64,000 nucleotides of DNA from Dethiosulfovibrio russensis (GCF_021568855.1 NZ_JAKGUG010000002.1:1-64000); one strand, 5' to 3'. Positions 53,022-62,147 are shown, numbered from the stretch's first letter. The notes: generated by a model not told the origin, from the sequence alone. Made by a program: numbers and translations.

Positions 53022-54200
53022 CTAGGGGTTATTGCGTTTAAATGATGAAAATAAAAAAATATCCGTTACGAAGTTAGCACTAGCTAGCCCCTTCAAGTTG
53101 ACAACAAGGATAAATGCTATGAGAGATAGAAATACGTATTTCTCTGTTTTTTGAGGTCGACTCTTCATGTAAAGTACTGTTGCAACCATGCAAGGAATGA
53201 AGTAGACAATAATCATTGGAACTCCACCATAATACAGTAATCTCAGATACCCGACGTCTGTATGCATATAGTAACCTGAGTCTCTTCCCGTTACATCACG
53301 GCTTACGAATTTCCCATCTCCAAAGATATACGTGCGTGTCTTATCAGGGAAAGAGTACATTGTTTTTAAACCATCTGTGGAGTTAGATCTAAGCTCTTGG
53401 TGCTCGATCAAATTATATACCGGCTCTAATCCCCATTGATATAACGGTTCTTCCTTGAATATATTGTGCAACACTAGCGCAAACAAGATTAAGACAATCA
53501 AAAAATCAATAGCCTTAATCGTTGCTGTTATTTTATTTTTGTTGGATAAAATGAATATCACAAACAACAGCGGTACGGATACCAGAGTCGTTCTGGAAAA
53601 GAAGGACCCTGCTAAGATAAAAAATAATGAAGTAGCCCAAGCCATAAACGGTCTTCCTTTCTGAATTAAAACCCCCATAGCAATTAAGGCTACTACCCCG
53701 AAGTATATCCCTGCCCCAGCGTATTTCACTGCTCCTAGCCCTATCAGACGCATTAATTCAGTTTTTGACATTGCCCTTTCTGATATAAACTCTAAAGCAA
53801 ATATTTTTGACCTAACCTCCATAAAAATAAAAGAGTATACACCTATAATTATCTGAAGAAAAGCCCCCCAGAAAACAATACGTATCGCTTCTTTTTTCCC
53901 TATAGCGATATTTTTATGCTCAATTAGGAGGCAAATAGCTGCGGAGTACAGAAAAGCACCAACCAAAGACTTGCTCATAACAATGTCTTTGGACTGATTA
54001 ACTAAGAGCGGTATTAATGATAAACATATGCTGCACACCTGAGAGAATAAATAAACTAAGCTATTTTTATTAACTCTCCACCCTAAGAAAAAAAGAGAGA
54101 TAAATATTAACCCCATAGAAAATTTGAAATCTAAAATCCTACTAAAAAATATAATTTTATAAAAAAGAAATAAAAACACGATCGAATATACCTTTTGCAA
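53022..54200 (-). CDS. O-antigen polymerase-like membrane protein (Wzy candidate)
   Basis: The 392-residue protein is very hydrophobic, with about ten to eleven spans and one larger external loop (about 270-325) before a YYGGVPMIIVYF segment. This layout is typical of Wzy polymerases and O-antigen ligases, which are poorly conserved in sequence. It is strongly AT-rich. As the only candidate polymerase in the locus it would join repeat units in the periplasm. It starts about 90 nt from the left end of IS66 copy C, and is transcribed alone. A ligase role cannot be excluded. Confidence 0.75.
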   Translation of the reverse strand: MQKVYSIVFLFLFYKIIFFSRILDFKFSMGLIFISLFFLGWRVNKNSLVYLFSQVCSICLSLIPLLVNQSKDIVMSKSLVGAFLYSAAICLLIEHKNIAIGKKEAIRIVFWGAFLQIIIGVYSFIFMEVRSKIFALEFISERAMSKTELMRLIGLGAVKYAGAGIYFGVVALIAMGVLIQKGRPFMAWATSLFFILAGSFFSRTTLVSVPLLFVIFILSNKNKITATIKAIDFLIVLILFALVLHNIFKEEPLYQWGLEPVYNLIEHQELRSNSTDGLKTMYSFPDKTRTYIFGDGKFVSRDVTGRDSGYYMHTDVGYLRLLYYGGVPMIIVYFIPCMVATVLYMKSRPQKTEKYVFLSLIAFILVVNLKGLASANFVTDIFLFSSFKRNNP

Positions 54201-54415
54201 AGAGACACCCCTCAGATCATTATTGGATTTTATTATAATTTAATCCTAGCGAACAAACCACCCGAAGTTGTCGATAACATAGAATATCTGTAACTATTCA
54301 ATCGCCCCAGCTAAGAAGAGAATCTGGCCATCGACATGGCCTCGAAGATATTGATAGAGTGCTTCTTCGCCGTAATGAAAAACGACATTGTTTTAGCATA
54401 GTCACTAGCTTATAG

Positions 54416-55539
54416 TGGACCCGGAAAAATGGACCACCGAGTAAGTTGCTAGGTTAAGGTCAAGAATAGGCTGCTGTATCATAGGTCTCAGAAAGAGAGG
54501 GGACATAATGGCAGCCAAACGACAACGACGTTCACCGGAATTCAAGACCAAAGTAGCCCTGGCAGCGCTGAAGGGAGATAAGACCCTAGTGCAGCTCTCC
54601 AGTGATTTTGGAGTCTCCACAGTTCAGATCGGACAGTGGAAAAGACAGCTATTGCAGGGGCTTCCCGAAGTCTTCCAACAGAAAAGAAACCCAGTGGATA
54701 TAGATGCTCTGACAGCTCCTCTTTATCAAGAAATCGGTCGGCTGAAAATGGAGCTGGACTGGCTTAAAAAAAATCTGGCGTTGACTCTTGAAAAGAAGCG
54801 AGGCTATGTGGAATCGGATCATCCTCATCTCAGCATTCGCCGACAGTGCGATCTCCTCGATTTGAACCGCTCCAGCTTTTACTCTCCACCTACAGTGGGG
54901 ACGGAAAGTTCAGAAAAGCTGGAGATCATGGAGCTTATCTACAAACAATACACAGACATCCCAACCTACGGTAGCAGGCGAATGACCGCCTGGCTTCAAG
55001 GTGGGGAAGCCCAATCAGGTCTGGAGCACGGATATCACGTACTGTAGACTCACCTGTGGGTTCATGTATCTCGTAGCTGTCATCGACTGGTATAGCCGCT
55101 ATATCCTCTCCTGGGAGCTATCCAATACTCTTGACGCTGAATTCTGCATCGTGGCTTTGAAGAAAGCTCTGGAGATGGGCAAGCCAGAGATCTTCAATAC
55201 CGACCAAGGCTGTCAGTTCACCAGCAAGGCCTTTCTGAAGCCTCTGAAGGAACGTTCCATCAGCATCAGTATGGACGGTCGCGGCAGGGCTCTGGACAAT
55301 ATTTTCGTCGAACGGTTCTGGCGGACGCTCAAATACGAGTGGTTGTACCTGAATGAATATGAGCGAGTCGCCGATCTATCTCGAGACTTACAGAAATACC
55401 TGACATTCTATAACAGTAAGAGGCTTCACTCCTCACTGGGATACCGGACACCGCAGGAGATATATTTCGGAAAGGAAGACCTATAGCAGTCTGACCTAAA
55501 CTAATCTAGGCTAAAAAATGGTCTTGACAGTGGGGTCCA
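54416..55539 (+). mobile_element. IS3-type element with TGGACC ends
   Basis: It begins TGGACCCGGAAAAATGG and ends at the inverted ggggtcca (55532-55539). Size is about 1.12 kb. It carries an orfA/orfB pair on the plus strand, with a deletion in orfB. It is inserted in IS66 copy C. Two separate 139-bp left-end fragments of the same element lie at 42223-42361 and 43360-43498. Confidence 0.85.
54508..55486 (+). pseudogene. IS3-type transposase OrfA/OrfB, internally deleted
   Basis: The first frame (54508-55047) begins MAAKRQRRSPEFKTKVALAA with a helix-turn-helix (FGVSTVQIGQWKRQLLQG). It runs without a break from orfA into the orfB start (LTLEKKRGYVESDHPHLSIR, SRRMTAWLQ). A deletion of roughly 50 codons then joins a different frame (55001-55486), which holds the integrase core VWSTDITYCRL, FNTDQGCQFTS and VERFWRTLKYE. 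The DDE residues D, D and E are present but the reading frame is broken. The missing part normally contains the region between the HTH_21 domain and the first catalytic Asp. Confidence 0.82.
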
Positions 55540-55545
55540 CCATAC

Positions 55546-56385
55546 TTTTTTTGGGCCTGCCTCTTGCCCCATTTCCAGTCGGTAAGGGGTTTTGAGCTAT
55601 ACCGGAGGCAAGTAATTCATCGAAGGGCTTATCTATTCTGTAGCGGCAGCAATAAGGTGAAAAACGGTCCTTCCCGGCCGCGATAAACTCCTTCTTTTTA
55701 TGCTGGGCCCATACCAGGAGCTTTCTCAGCTTTAAAGCCCATTCCTGGCCGGTGTTTTCGTGGATGGGCCTCAGCTCCCTTATAAGATGGGCATTGCAAT
55801 AGACGTGGTTCACGTCAAATCTCTCGTAGGAACGCCAGAAGTCATGGACAGCTATCCCCCTGAACCAGGTAAGTATCCCGGAGGCGACCATTCCATCGTA
55901 GCCTCGCTTCTTCTCGACGGAGATATAGGCGTAGTCACGATTACAGGCAGATGACCCCTTATCGTCTCGCTGGACAAGGGACAGGTTCGTTTTATCGCCT
56001 GATGTTTTTCCACCGTGGTCACCAGTTTGGTCTCTATTACGTATCCTGCATCGCAGGAAGCCTTATCGGCGGTTCAGACATCCTTCTTTTCGCAGATCTC
56101 GCACTGATTAGGCAGATGCTCTACGATTTTATCCGGCTCATGGGGAAGCTGAAGGCCACTTCCTTTATGGCCCTTCTGGGCCCCTTTACTCTTGTCGCTT
56201 TTCTTCCGGGAGCTGGTAGGCTTGAGCTTTTTATAGCCGTCGCTGGAAGGAGGCTTGGAGCTGGTCTGGCTGTTTTGTTTCAGGATGGCTTCGAGCTCTG
56301 AGATCCTCTCGCTGAGGCTCTTGATTATCGCCTTGAGCATCTGTTTTTCCTCGAAGAGCTCTTCGTAGGTGGGCTTCTGAAACAT
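55546..56385 (-). pseudogene. IS66 TnpC transposase, copy C
   Basis: It starts MFQKPTYEELFEEKQ at 56385 and reaches CEICEKKDV followed by the same in-frame TGA (56074-56076) found in copies A and B. It then continues (IETKLVTTVEKHQ) to about 55950. There the same ~193-bp deletion as in copy B shifts the frame. The middle part (MVASGILTWFRGIAVHDFW) is present to about 55546, where the IS3-type element cuts it off. AGGGAGG precedes the start. Confidence 0.78.
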
Positions 56386-56586
56386 GGGTAGGCCTCCCTT
56401 CAGATTCATTCTGATACCATCAGAGCACGTTACAAGAGGCTAAGGAACTGCTGACTTAGGACCTAAATCGGCAGAGGAACTGAATAGTTACAATGCGCGA
56501 AACATACTGGACAGTACCAAGATACATTGACGATAAGGTACAGACGATGCTATTTGCCACGAATTTCCGATAGCAGATAACTGACC

Positions 56587-56637
56587 TAAAGGACTACTGA
56601 GTTTAAGACCTAAATCAGTAGAGGAACTGAATAGTTA
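56587..56637. repeat. Solo IS66-like end
   Basis: About 50 nt ending gaggaactgaatagttat resemble the right tip of IS66 copy C (56440-56491), including the inner inverted repeat around aagacctaaatc. No transposase is attached. It marks another excised or decayed element, or an end left by a nested deletion, just downstream of the minus-strand glycosyltransferase gene. Confidence 0.55.
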
Positions 56638-56657
56638 TTTATTGTGAATAAAATTCT

Positions 56658-57899
56658 CTAAATAATACTCAACACGCTATTCACAAAATTTACATAATTT
56701 TCACTTGCCTCAAATTTTCTTATCACTTGCTTTTTAAAAGCAAATCTCAACTCTTCTTCCTTGAATTTAACCAATAGCCTCTCAATAAGCAGAGCTAATT
56801 CAGTACTTTCAAAGCTACCCGGCAACATTGTATCAAACTCCGATGGTATAAGCTCTGAGATTCCTCCAATATTAGGAGCTATAGCAGGTACACCGCAGGC
56901 CATAGCCTCCATTATGGAAACCGGGACACCTTCTGATTCACTTGAATTAATAAAAAGGTCTACGGGCTCGGCAAGAAAAAATGATTTTACTTGATTATTA
57001 GGCAAAAAACCCCAAAACTTATATTCGATATTTTTATCACTAAGAACCTCTTTGGATAAAATTTTCAAATCATTCAACAGAGGCCCTTCGCCAATGTGAC
57101 TCCATCTAATTTTTAAATTATCATGCCAGCTAGAGAACAACGATAGGGCTTCTATTATTTTATCTATTCTCTTAATAGAAGAGCAACTAGAAACAGACAC
57201 TATGTTGAGATATCCGTTAGGACTTGACTGAGCTATTCCAGAAGTTACAGGAACCCCCAATCGACTAATCATAATTATATCAGAGGGCACACCATAAACA
57301 TCCTCCATATACTTCTTGCCTTCCTGAGAAATCGCATAGATAATATCAAGATCTTTCAAAAACTGTCGCTTAAGAGGCATATACCTCCTTCGCCTTCTTT
57401 CCTCATATAGATCAAAGCCATGGGCTCTTGATACGATTTTTTTTATTTTAGCGCTACGCTTATTGAGAACTGATGCATATGCCTGAACATCATTCCAATA
57501 GCAGTAAGCAACATCAATAATACCATGCTTGCAAAAGAAAAGATCAAGGGCCCGCTTTGCATAAAGAACAATAGCAACAGAACGTAGGGCAACAAAAACA
57601 GTCACAAAAGTGAGTTTCTTAGAGCGGAATAAATAACAGAGCTCTTGGTAAAATATTTTACAAAAAAAAGATTTCATTAAGAAATAAGCTTTTTCAATTA
57701 CTGTTGTCTTTTTTGACATAGATAAGTCTATTTTGATACCATCGGGAACAGATCGAGGATAATCTGATACATGGAAAGGCATTAAAAAAACCTCAAGATC
57801 AGAACTAACTTTATTCCCCCAGTAAGGCATTTCATCTTCAAGGAACTGTTCTCCCGGCAAATAAGGAAAGGATGATGTCAAAACAACCACCCTTTTCAT
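56658..57899 (-). CDS. Glycosyltransferase family 4
   Basis: The 413-residue GT-B enzyme has an N-terminal VLTSSFPYLPGEQFLEDEM pattern and the C-terminal donor-binding motif NSSESEGVPVSIMEAMACGV, with the Glu pair (SEG...ME) usual for GT4. It is AT-rich. It overlaps the preceding oxidoreductase gene by 4 nt (ATGA), so it belongs to the operon 63233-56658 as its last gene, even though its base composition differs. It probably transfers the acetamido-uronate sugar made by the upstream enzymes, or a neighbouring sugar. Confidence 0.87.
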   Translation of the reverse strand: MKRVVVLTSSFPYLPGEQFLEDEMPYWGNKVSSDLEVFLMPFHVSDYPRSVPDGIKIDLSMSKKTTVIEKAYFLMKSFFCKIFYQELCYLFRSKKLTFVTVFVALRSVAIVLYAKRALDLFFCKHGIIDVAYCYWNDVQAYASVLNKRSAKIKKIVSRAHGFDLYEERRRRRYMPLKRQFLKDLDIIYAISQEGKKYMEDVYGVPSDIIMISRLGVPVTSGIAQSSPNGYLNIVSVSSCSSIKRIDKIIEALSLFSSWHDNLKIRWSHIGEGPLLNDLKILSKEVLSDKNIEYKFWGFLPNNQVKSFFLAEPVDLFINSSESEGVPVSIMEAMACGVPAIAPNIGGISELIPSEFDTMLPGSFESTELALLIERLLVKFKEEELRFAFKKQVIRKFEASENYVNFVNSVLSII

Positions 57900-58930
57900 A
57901 ATATTCCCCGTCCTACCTTAACACGAGAGCTTTCTTTACTCCGTTCATAAGCCCTCTCCAGCACCTCTACGGTCTTCCTCCCCTCTCTGGCGGTCACGAA
58001 ACCGTAGGATTTGCCCGTTCCGTCCAGCATTCCCGGAAGGTCTCTGTACAGGACGTAATGTCCCCCTCCGTAGACGCTCTTGGGGTCGTAGCTTACCGAA
58101 TCAAGCTGCTCGTCCATTTTGTGAGGCGCGTCGAAGTCCCATATCTCCACCTTGTTCATGGCTACTCCGCCTATCTTTGCGGTGCCTCTGTCTCCCATTA
58201 CTGTGATGCTTCCCTCCAGGTTTCTGGGGTAGGTCAGCACCGATACGTTTATGTTCCCTATGGCTCCGTTTCTGAACTTGAGGCCAACCGTTATGGTGTC
58301 CTCCGCCTCTATACGCCTGCCCAGGGTGGAGGAAAATGCGTGTACCTGATCAACCGCCCCGCCCATCCACTGAACCATGTCCACATAATGGGCGGCCTGA
58401 TTGGCGAGGCATCCTCCGTCGAACTCCCAGGTTCCACGCCAGGGGGCCATGTCGTAGTAGTCCTGGGGCCTTGTCCAGAGAACGTTGGAGGTTATCATGT
58501 GGATGCGGCCGAAACGCCCGGCCTCAAGGGCTTGACGAAGCAGCACTATGGTGGGGTTCAATCGGTTCTGCTTTACCTCCATGTAGAGCACTTTGGCCCT
58601 GTCGCAGACCTCTATGGCCCGATCCACCTTTTCGAGGCTTGTGCCGAGAGGCTTTTCGGACAGCACGTTTACCCCTGCCTTTGCGGCGGTTATGGCGTGA
58701 TCCGGGTGCATTCCCGAGGGGGTGCATAGGGCGACCATGTCTATGTTTTCGTTTTCAAGCATTTTTTCGTAGTCGGTGTAGGCGGTGCAGCCGGTCTTGG
58801 CGGCAGTTACGGTGGCTCTTTCCTCCAGTATGTCGCAGCAGGCCACGAGATTCAGTTCGCTAACCTTTTCTATGGCGGCGACGTGGCTGGCGCTTATTCT
58901 GCCGCAGCCCAGTATGGCTATGTTGTGCAT
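57896..58930 (-). CDS. Gfo/Idh/MocA oxidoreductase (WbpB-like)
   Basis: The 344-residue NAD-dependent oxidoreductase has a Rossmann motif AILGCGRISASHVAAI, the conserved EKP motif (VLSEKPLGTSLEKV) and H in NQAAHYVDMVQWM. In the UDP-ManNAc3NAcA pathway WbpB oxidises C3 of UDP-GlcNAcA. The WbpA-, WbpD- and WbpI-like genes beside it make that role likely. The ATG at 58930 follows GGAGAGAAA; a frame extension to 58969 has no ribosome site. It overlaps the glycosyltransferase start. Confidence 0.82.
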   Translation of the reverse strand: MHNIAILGCGRISASHVAAIEKVSELNLVACCDILEERATVTAAKTGCTAYTDYEKMLENENIDMVALCTPSGMHPDHAITAAKAGVNVLSEKPLGTSLEKVDRAIEVCDRAKVLYMEVKQNRLNPTIVLLRQALEAGRFGRIHMITSNVLWTRPQDYYDMAPWRGTWEFDGGCLANQAAHYVDMVQWMGGAVDQVHAFSSTLGRRIEAEDTITVGLKFRNGAIGNINVSVLTYPRNLEGSITVMGDRGTAKIGGVAMNKVEIWDFDAPHKMDEQLDSVSYDPKSVYGGGHYVLYRDLPGMLDGTGKSYGFVTAREGRKTVEVLERAYERSKESSRVKVGRGIL

Positions 58931-58946
58931 TTTCTCTCCTCCCAAG

Positions 58947-60266
58947 CTACAGCAGATAGGCGTTTTCAAGCTCCGACGGATCTACTTTCAACGCCGGTGC
59001 CAGAACGTTTTTGGTGTCGAAGACGAGGCTGGAGTTGTCCGCCACCAACTTGTAGTCTACTTTGTGCTTGTGGGCGGTGGTTATGACCACGGCGTCGTAT
59101 TCCTTCAGGCTTTTTTCCGTTATGTCTACGGAACTCACCTTTTCGCCTTTCCAGTCGACTTCGGGGCAGTAGGGGTCGTGATAGCTCACCACCGCTCCTT
59201 TGCGCTCCAGCTGCTTCCACACCTTGAGGGACGGAGATTCCCTGAGGTCGTCTATGTCTCCTTTATAGGCGACTCCCAGCAGAAGTACTCTGCTGCCTCT
59301 GAGGGGTTTGGATCTGTCGTTGAGCAGGTCCATGAGTCTCTCGACTACGTGGTCCGGCATGGAGTCGTTTATCTCTCCTGCCAGCTCTATGAGTCTGGTG
59401 TGGTAGTCGTATTCCCTGGCCTTGTAGGTGAGGTAGAAGGGGTCCAGAGGGATGCAGTGGCCGCCTATTCCAGGGCCGGGGTAGAAGGGGACGAAGCCGA
59501 AGGGTTTGGTGGAGGCTGCTTTTATGACGTCCCAGACGTTTATTCCCATTTTATGGCAGAGTATGGCCATTTCGTTGGCCAGGGCGCAGTTTACGATACG
59601 GAAGGTGTTTTCCAGTATCTTGGTGGCCTCCGCCTCTTTGGGGCTGGATACGACGAATACCGGGGCGTCCAGCACCGATTCGTACAGGGTTTTGGCTATC
59701 TCGGTGCACTGGGCTGTGCAGCCTCCGACCACCTTGGGGGTGTTGTGGGTTTTGTAGGTTGCGTTGCCCGGGTCCACTCGCTCGGGGCTGAAGGCCAGGT
59801 AGATGTCCGTTCCTACTTTAAGGGCCGATGCCTCCAGGAGGGGTTTCAGTATTTCCTCGGTGGTTCCGGGGTAGGTGGTGGATTCCAGCACCACGAGCAT
59901 GTCTTTATGCAGCCTTTTCGCAACCTCTTTCGTGGAGGCCTCGACGTAGGAGAGGTCCGGCTGTTTGAATTTGTCCAGAGGAGTGGGAACGCATATGGCG
60001 ACGACGTCGCAGTCTTTAAGGCCGTCGAAGTTTGTGGTGGCCTTTATGAGGCCTTTGGAGACGAAGTCTTCGAGCTCTTCCGGAACTATGTCGCCTATGT
60101 AGTTTTCACCTCTGTTGATCTTGTCGCATTTGTCCTGCTGAACGTCGAAGCCGAGGACGGAGAAGCCCGCCTTGGCTTTTTCCACGGCCAGGGGAAGGCC
60201 TACGTAGCCCAGGCCTATTACTCCGATTTTGGCCGTTTTGTCTTTTATTCTGTCGATCAATGCCAT
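58947..60266 (-). CDS. UDP-N-acetylglucosamine 6-dehydrogenase (WbpA-like)
   Basis: The 439-residue UDP-sugar dehydrogenase has IGVIGLGYVGLPLAVEKAKA (NAD site), VPTPLDKFKQPDLSYVE, and the catalytic Cys in GPGIGGHCIPLDPFYL. It oxidises a UDP-HexNAc at C6 to the uronate. The sequence is of the WbpA/WecC class rather than UDP-glucose dehydrogenase. WbpA (GlcNAc) is chosen because WbpB- and WbpD-like genes adjoin. The start at 60266 follows AAGGAGACC; the upstream extension overlaps the next gene and is rejected. Confidence 0.9.
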   Translation of the reverse strand: MALIDRIKDKTAKIGVIGLGYVGLPLAVEKAKAGFSVLGFDVQQDKCDKINRGENYIGDIVPEELEDFVSKGLIKATTNFDGLKDCDVVAICVPTPLDKFKQPDLSYVEASTKEVAKRLHKDMLVVLESTTYPGTTEEILKPLLEASALKVGTDIYLAFSPERVDPGNATYKTHNTPKVVGGCTAQCTEIAKTLYESVLDAPVFVVSSPKEAEATKILENTFRIVNCALANEMAILCHKMGINVWDVIKAASTKPFGFVPFYPGPGIGGHCIPLDPFYLTYKAREYDYHTRLIELAGEINDSMPDHVVERLMDLLNDRSKPLRGSRVLLLGVAYKGDIDDLRESPSLKVWKQLERKGAVVSYHDPYCPEVDWKGEKVSSVDITEKSLKEYDAVVITTAHKHKVDYKLVADNSSLVFDTKNVLAPALKVDPSELENAYLL

Positions 60267-60283
60267 GGTTGGGTCGGTCTCCT

Positions 60284-61030
60284 TTATCCTTCGTAGTATG
60301 TCTGGTTTTCTATGAGCTGCTCTTCCGGTACCGGTTTCATCTCTTTGGCGGGGCATCCTGCCACTATCGTTTCGGAGGGAACGTTTTTGGTGACTACCGC
60401 TCCAGCAGCTACGAGGGCGTCTTTGCCTATTTCCACCCCGGGAAGCAAGGTGGCGTTGGCACCTATTCTGGCTCCTTTTCGGAGGACCGGTCCGGCGAAG
60501 TGTTTTTTACGCTCTTCGGTGCGGCCAAGGTAGTTGTCGTTGGAGAAGGCGACGCAGGGGGCTACGAAGCAGTAGTCCTCCACGGTGCTCATGGCGGTTA
60601 TGTAGGCGTTGCTCTCTATTTTGCATCTTTTGCCGATGGTGGTCTTGTTCTCCACTGTGGCTCCTCTGCCGATTATTGTGAGTTCGCCGATGGTTACATC
60701 CTCTCGGACGGTGGCGCAGTCGCCGAAGAAGACGGAATTTCCAATTTCGGCCCCTCGGTAGATCACGCAGCAGGCCCCTACCGTTACAGATTTGCCGAGT
60801 ACCAGAGGGGGAAGTTCCACGGCCTCTCCTGTGGTGGCGGATAGGCCCGCCTTGGCGGGGCATTTGCCCAGTATGGCTCCGTCCAGGATGATGGAGCCAT
60901 CGCCTATATGAACGCCGGACCTTATGACCACGTTGTGGCCGATCCGGACGTTTTCGCCGATACGAACCTCTTTCTCTATAACAACGTTCTGCCCGATCGT
61001 GGAGCTTTCGGGGCAAGGGCTGTCTATCAT
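60284..61030 (-). CDS. Hexapeptide-repeat acetyltransferase (WbpD-like)
   Basis: The 248-residue protein is built almost wholly of left-handed beta-helix repeats (for example TIGQNVVIEKEVRIGENVRI, ATVENKTTIGKRCKIESNAY, ARIGANATLLPGVEIG). The acetyl-CoA region SNDNYLGR precedes the last turns. It is longer than WbpD (about 190 residues), with an extra N-terminal set of turns. Likely role: acetylation of the 3-amino group of UDP-GlcNAc3NA, given the neighbours. It overlaps wecB at ATGA. Serine- or UDP-sugar acyltransferases of other kinds are alternatives. Confidence 0.82.
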   Translation of the reverse strand: MIDSPCPESSTIGQNVVIEKEVRIGENVRIGHNVVIRSGVHIGDGSIILDGAILGKCPAKAGLSATTGEAVELPPLVLGKSVTVGACCVIYRGAEIGNSVFFGDCATVREDVTIGELTIIGRGATVENKTTIGKRCKIESNAYITAMSTVEDYCFVAPCVAFSNDNYLGRTEERKKHFAGPVLRKGARIGANATLLPGVEIGKDALVAAGAVVTKNVPSETIVAGCPAKEMKPVPEEQLIENQTYYEG

Positions 61031-62124
61031 TGGGTGGCTCCTTTCAGTATCGATCTCAAGGCGAGAACTGTCTTCTCCGCCGCGTGTCCGTCGCCGTAGG
61101 GGGTGGGCGGTGTCGTTCCGTCGGTTTGGGCGATGGAGAGTCCTTTTTTTACTATGTCCTCGGAGTTCGGCTCCGCCAGGAGGTTCCAGCCGCAGTCGGT
61201 AAGTTCTCTCCAGCCGGTGTCGGGCATTATAACCAAGGCCCTTTTTCCGGCAAAGACGGCTTCTTTCTGGAATCCGCCGCTGTCGGTAACGGCTAAGGCG
61301 CAGTTTTCCGCCAACCCCATGAGCTGAAAGTATCCCACGGGGGGCACGATCTTGATGCCGTCCGTCAGGCCGGAAAGGCCGAATTCCTCTATCCTCTTAG
61401 ACGTTCTGGGATGGGCGGGGAAGACTATCTCCAGATCGAGGGTCTTTCTCAGCTCGGAGAGCCCCTTTAGGATCTCGCCGAGCTTTCGTTCGTCGTCCAC
61501 GTTGAAGTCTCTATGCAAGGTCACCAGCACGAAGCGATTCGGCTTCAGGCCCAGTTTTTCCGTGATGGCTCCGTCGAAGCTGGAACGCATCATGAGAAAA
61601 AGGTCGTACATGACGTCTCCTACGTTGTGAACGCCCTGGGTTATGCCCTCTTTCGCCAGGTTGTCTGCCGCTGTTCGAGAACAGGTGAAGAGATGTCTGG
61701 ACAGATGGTCCGTGACGACCCTGTTTATCTCCTCCGGCATGTCCTTGGGGTTTTGCCTTATTCCCGCCTCAACGTGGGCCACGGGGATTTTCAGCTTGGA
61801 TGCCGCCAGGGCTCCGGCCACGGTGGTGTTGGTGTCGCCGTAGACGAGGACCATGTCGGGCCGTTCTTTCAGCAACACCGCCTCGAAACGCTCGAGGGCG
61901 CGGGCCGTCATGGCTCCGTGGGATCCGCTGCCTATGTCCATGGAATGATCCGGATTTTTTATGGATAGCTGATCGAAGAAGGCCCCGGACATGTAGGCGT
62001 CGTAATGCTGCCCCGAGTGGACCAACACGTAGTCCCAGGCGGAAAGACGGCGCACCTCTTTGTATATCATGGCCTCCTTTACGAACTGGGGCCGGGCTCC
62101 TACGAGGGATATTACCTTGGGCAA
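61027..62124 (-). CDS. UDP-N-acetylglucosamine 2-epimerase family (WecB/WbpI-like)
   Basis: The 365-residue GT-B fold epimerase has KVISLVGARPQFVKEAMI at the start, VHSGQHYD, VYGDTNTT, HVEAGIR, PEEINR and the C-terminal SGGFQKEA region. In this context it may epimerise UDP-GlcNAc3NAcA to UDP-ManNAc3NAcA (WbpI) rather than UDP-GlcNAc to UDP-ManNAc (WecB). The start is a TTG with GGAGG 7 nt upstream. The gene overlaps the acetyltransferase gene by 4 nt. Confidence 0.9.
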   Translation of the reverse strand: MPKVISLVGARPQFVKEAMIYKEVRRLSAWDYVLVHSGQHYDAYMSGAFFDQLSIKNPDHSMDIGSGSHGAMTARALERFEAVLLKERPDMVLVYGDTNTTVAGALAASKLKIPVAHVEAGIRQNPKDMPEEINRVVTDHLSRHLFTCSRTAADNLAKEGITQGVHNVGDVMYDLFLMMRSSFDGAITEKLGLKPNRFVLVTLHRDFNVDDERKLGEILKGLSELRKTLDLEIVFPAHPRTSKRIEEFGLSGLTDGIKIVPPVGYFQLMGLAENCALAVTDSGGFQKEAVFAGKRALVIMPDTGWRELTDCGWNLLAEPNSEDIVKKGLSIAQTDGTTPPTPYGDGHAAEKTVLALRSILKGATQ

Positions 62125-62147
62125 ATTAGAACCTCCTAGATGTGTTG

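Larger units (their letters stand above)
54290..56491 (-). mobile_element. IS66-type element, copy C, split by an IS3-type insertion
   Basis: The tips are gtaactattcaatcgcccc at 54290 and the inverted aactgaatagttac ending at 56491. The piece 54290-54415 matches the C-terminal end of copy A. The piece 55540-56491 carries the N-terminal and middle transposase regions. Between them sits an IS3-type element (54416-55539), and about 170 bp of IS66 sequence found in copy A are missing at the junction. It has the same internal deletion as copy B. Confidence 0.82.
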
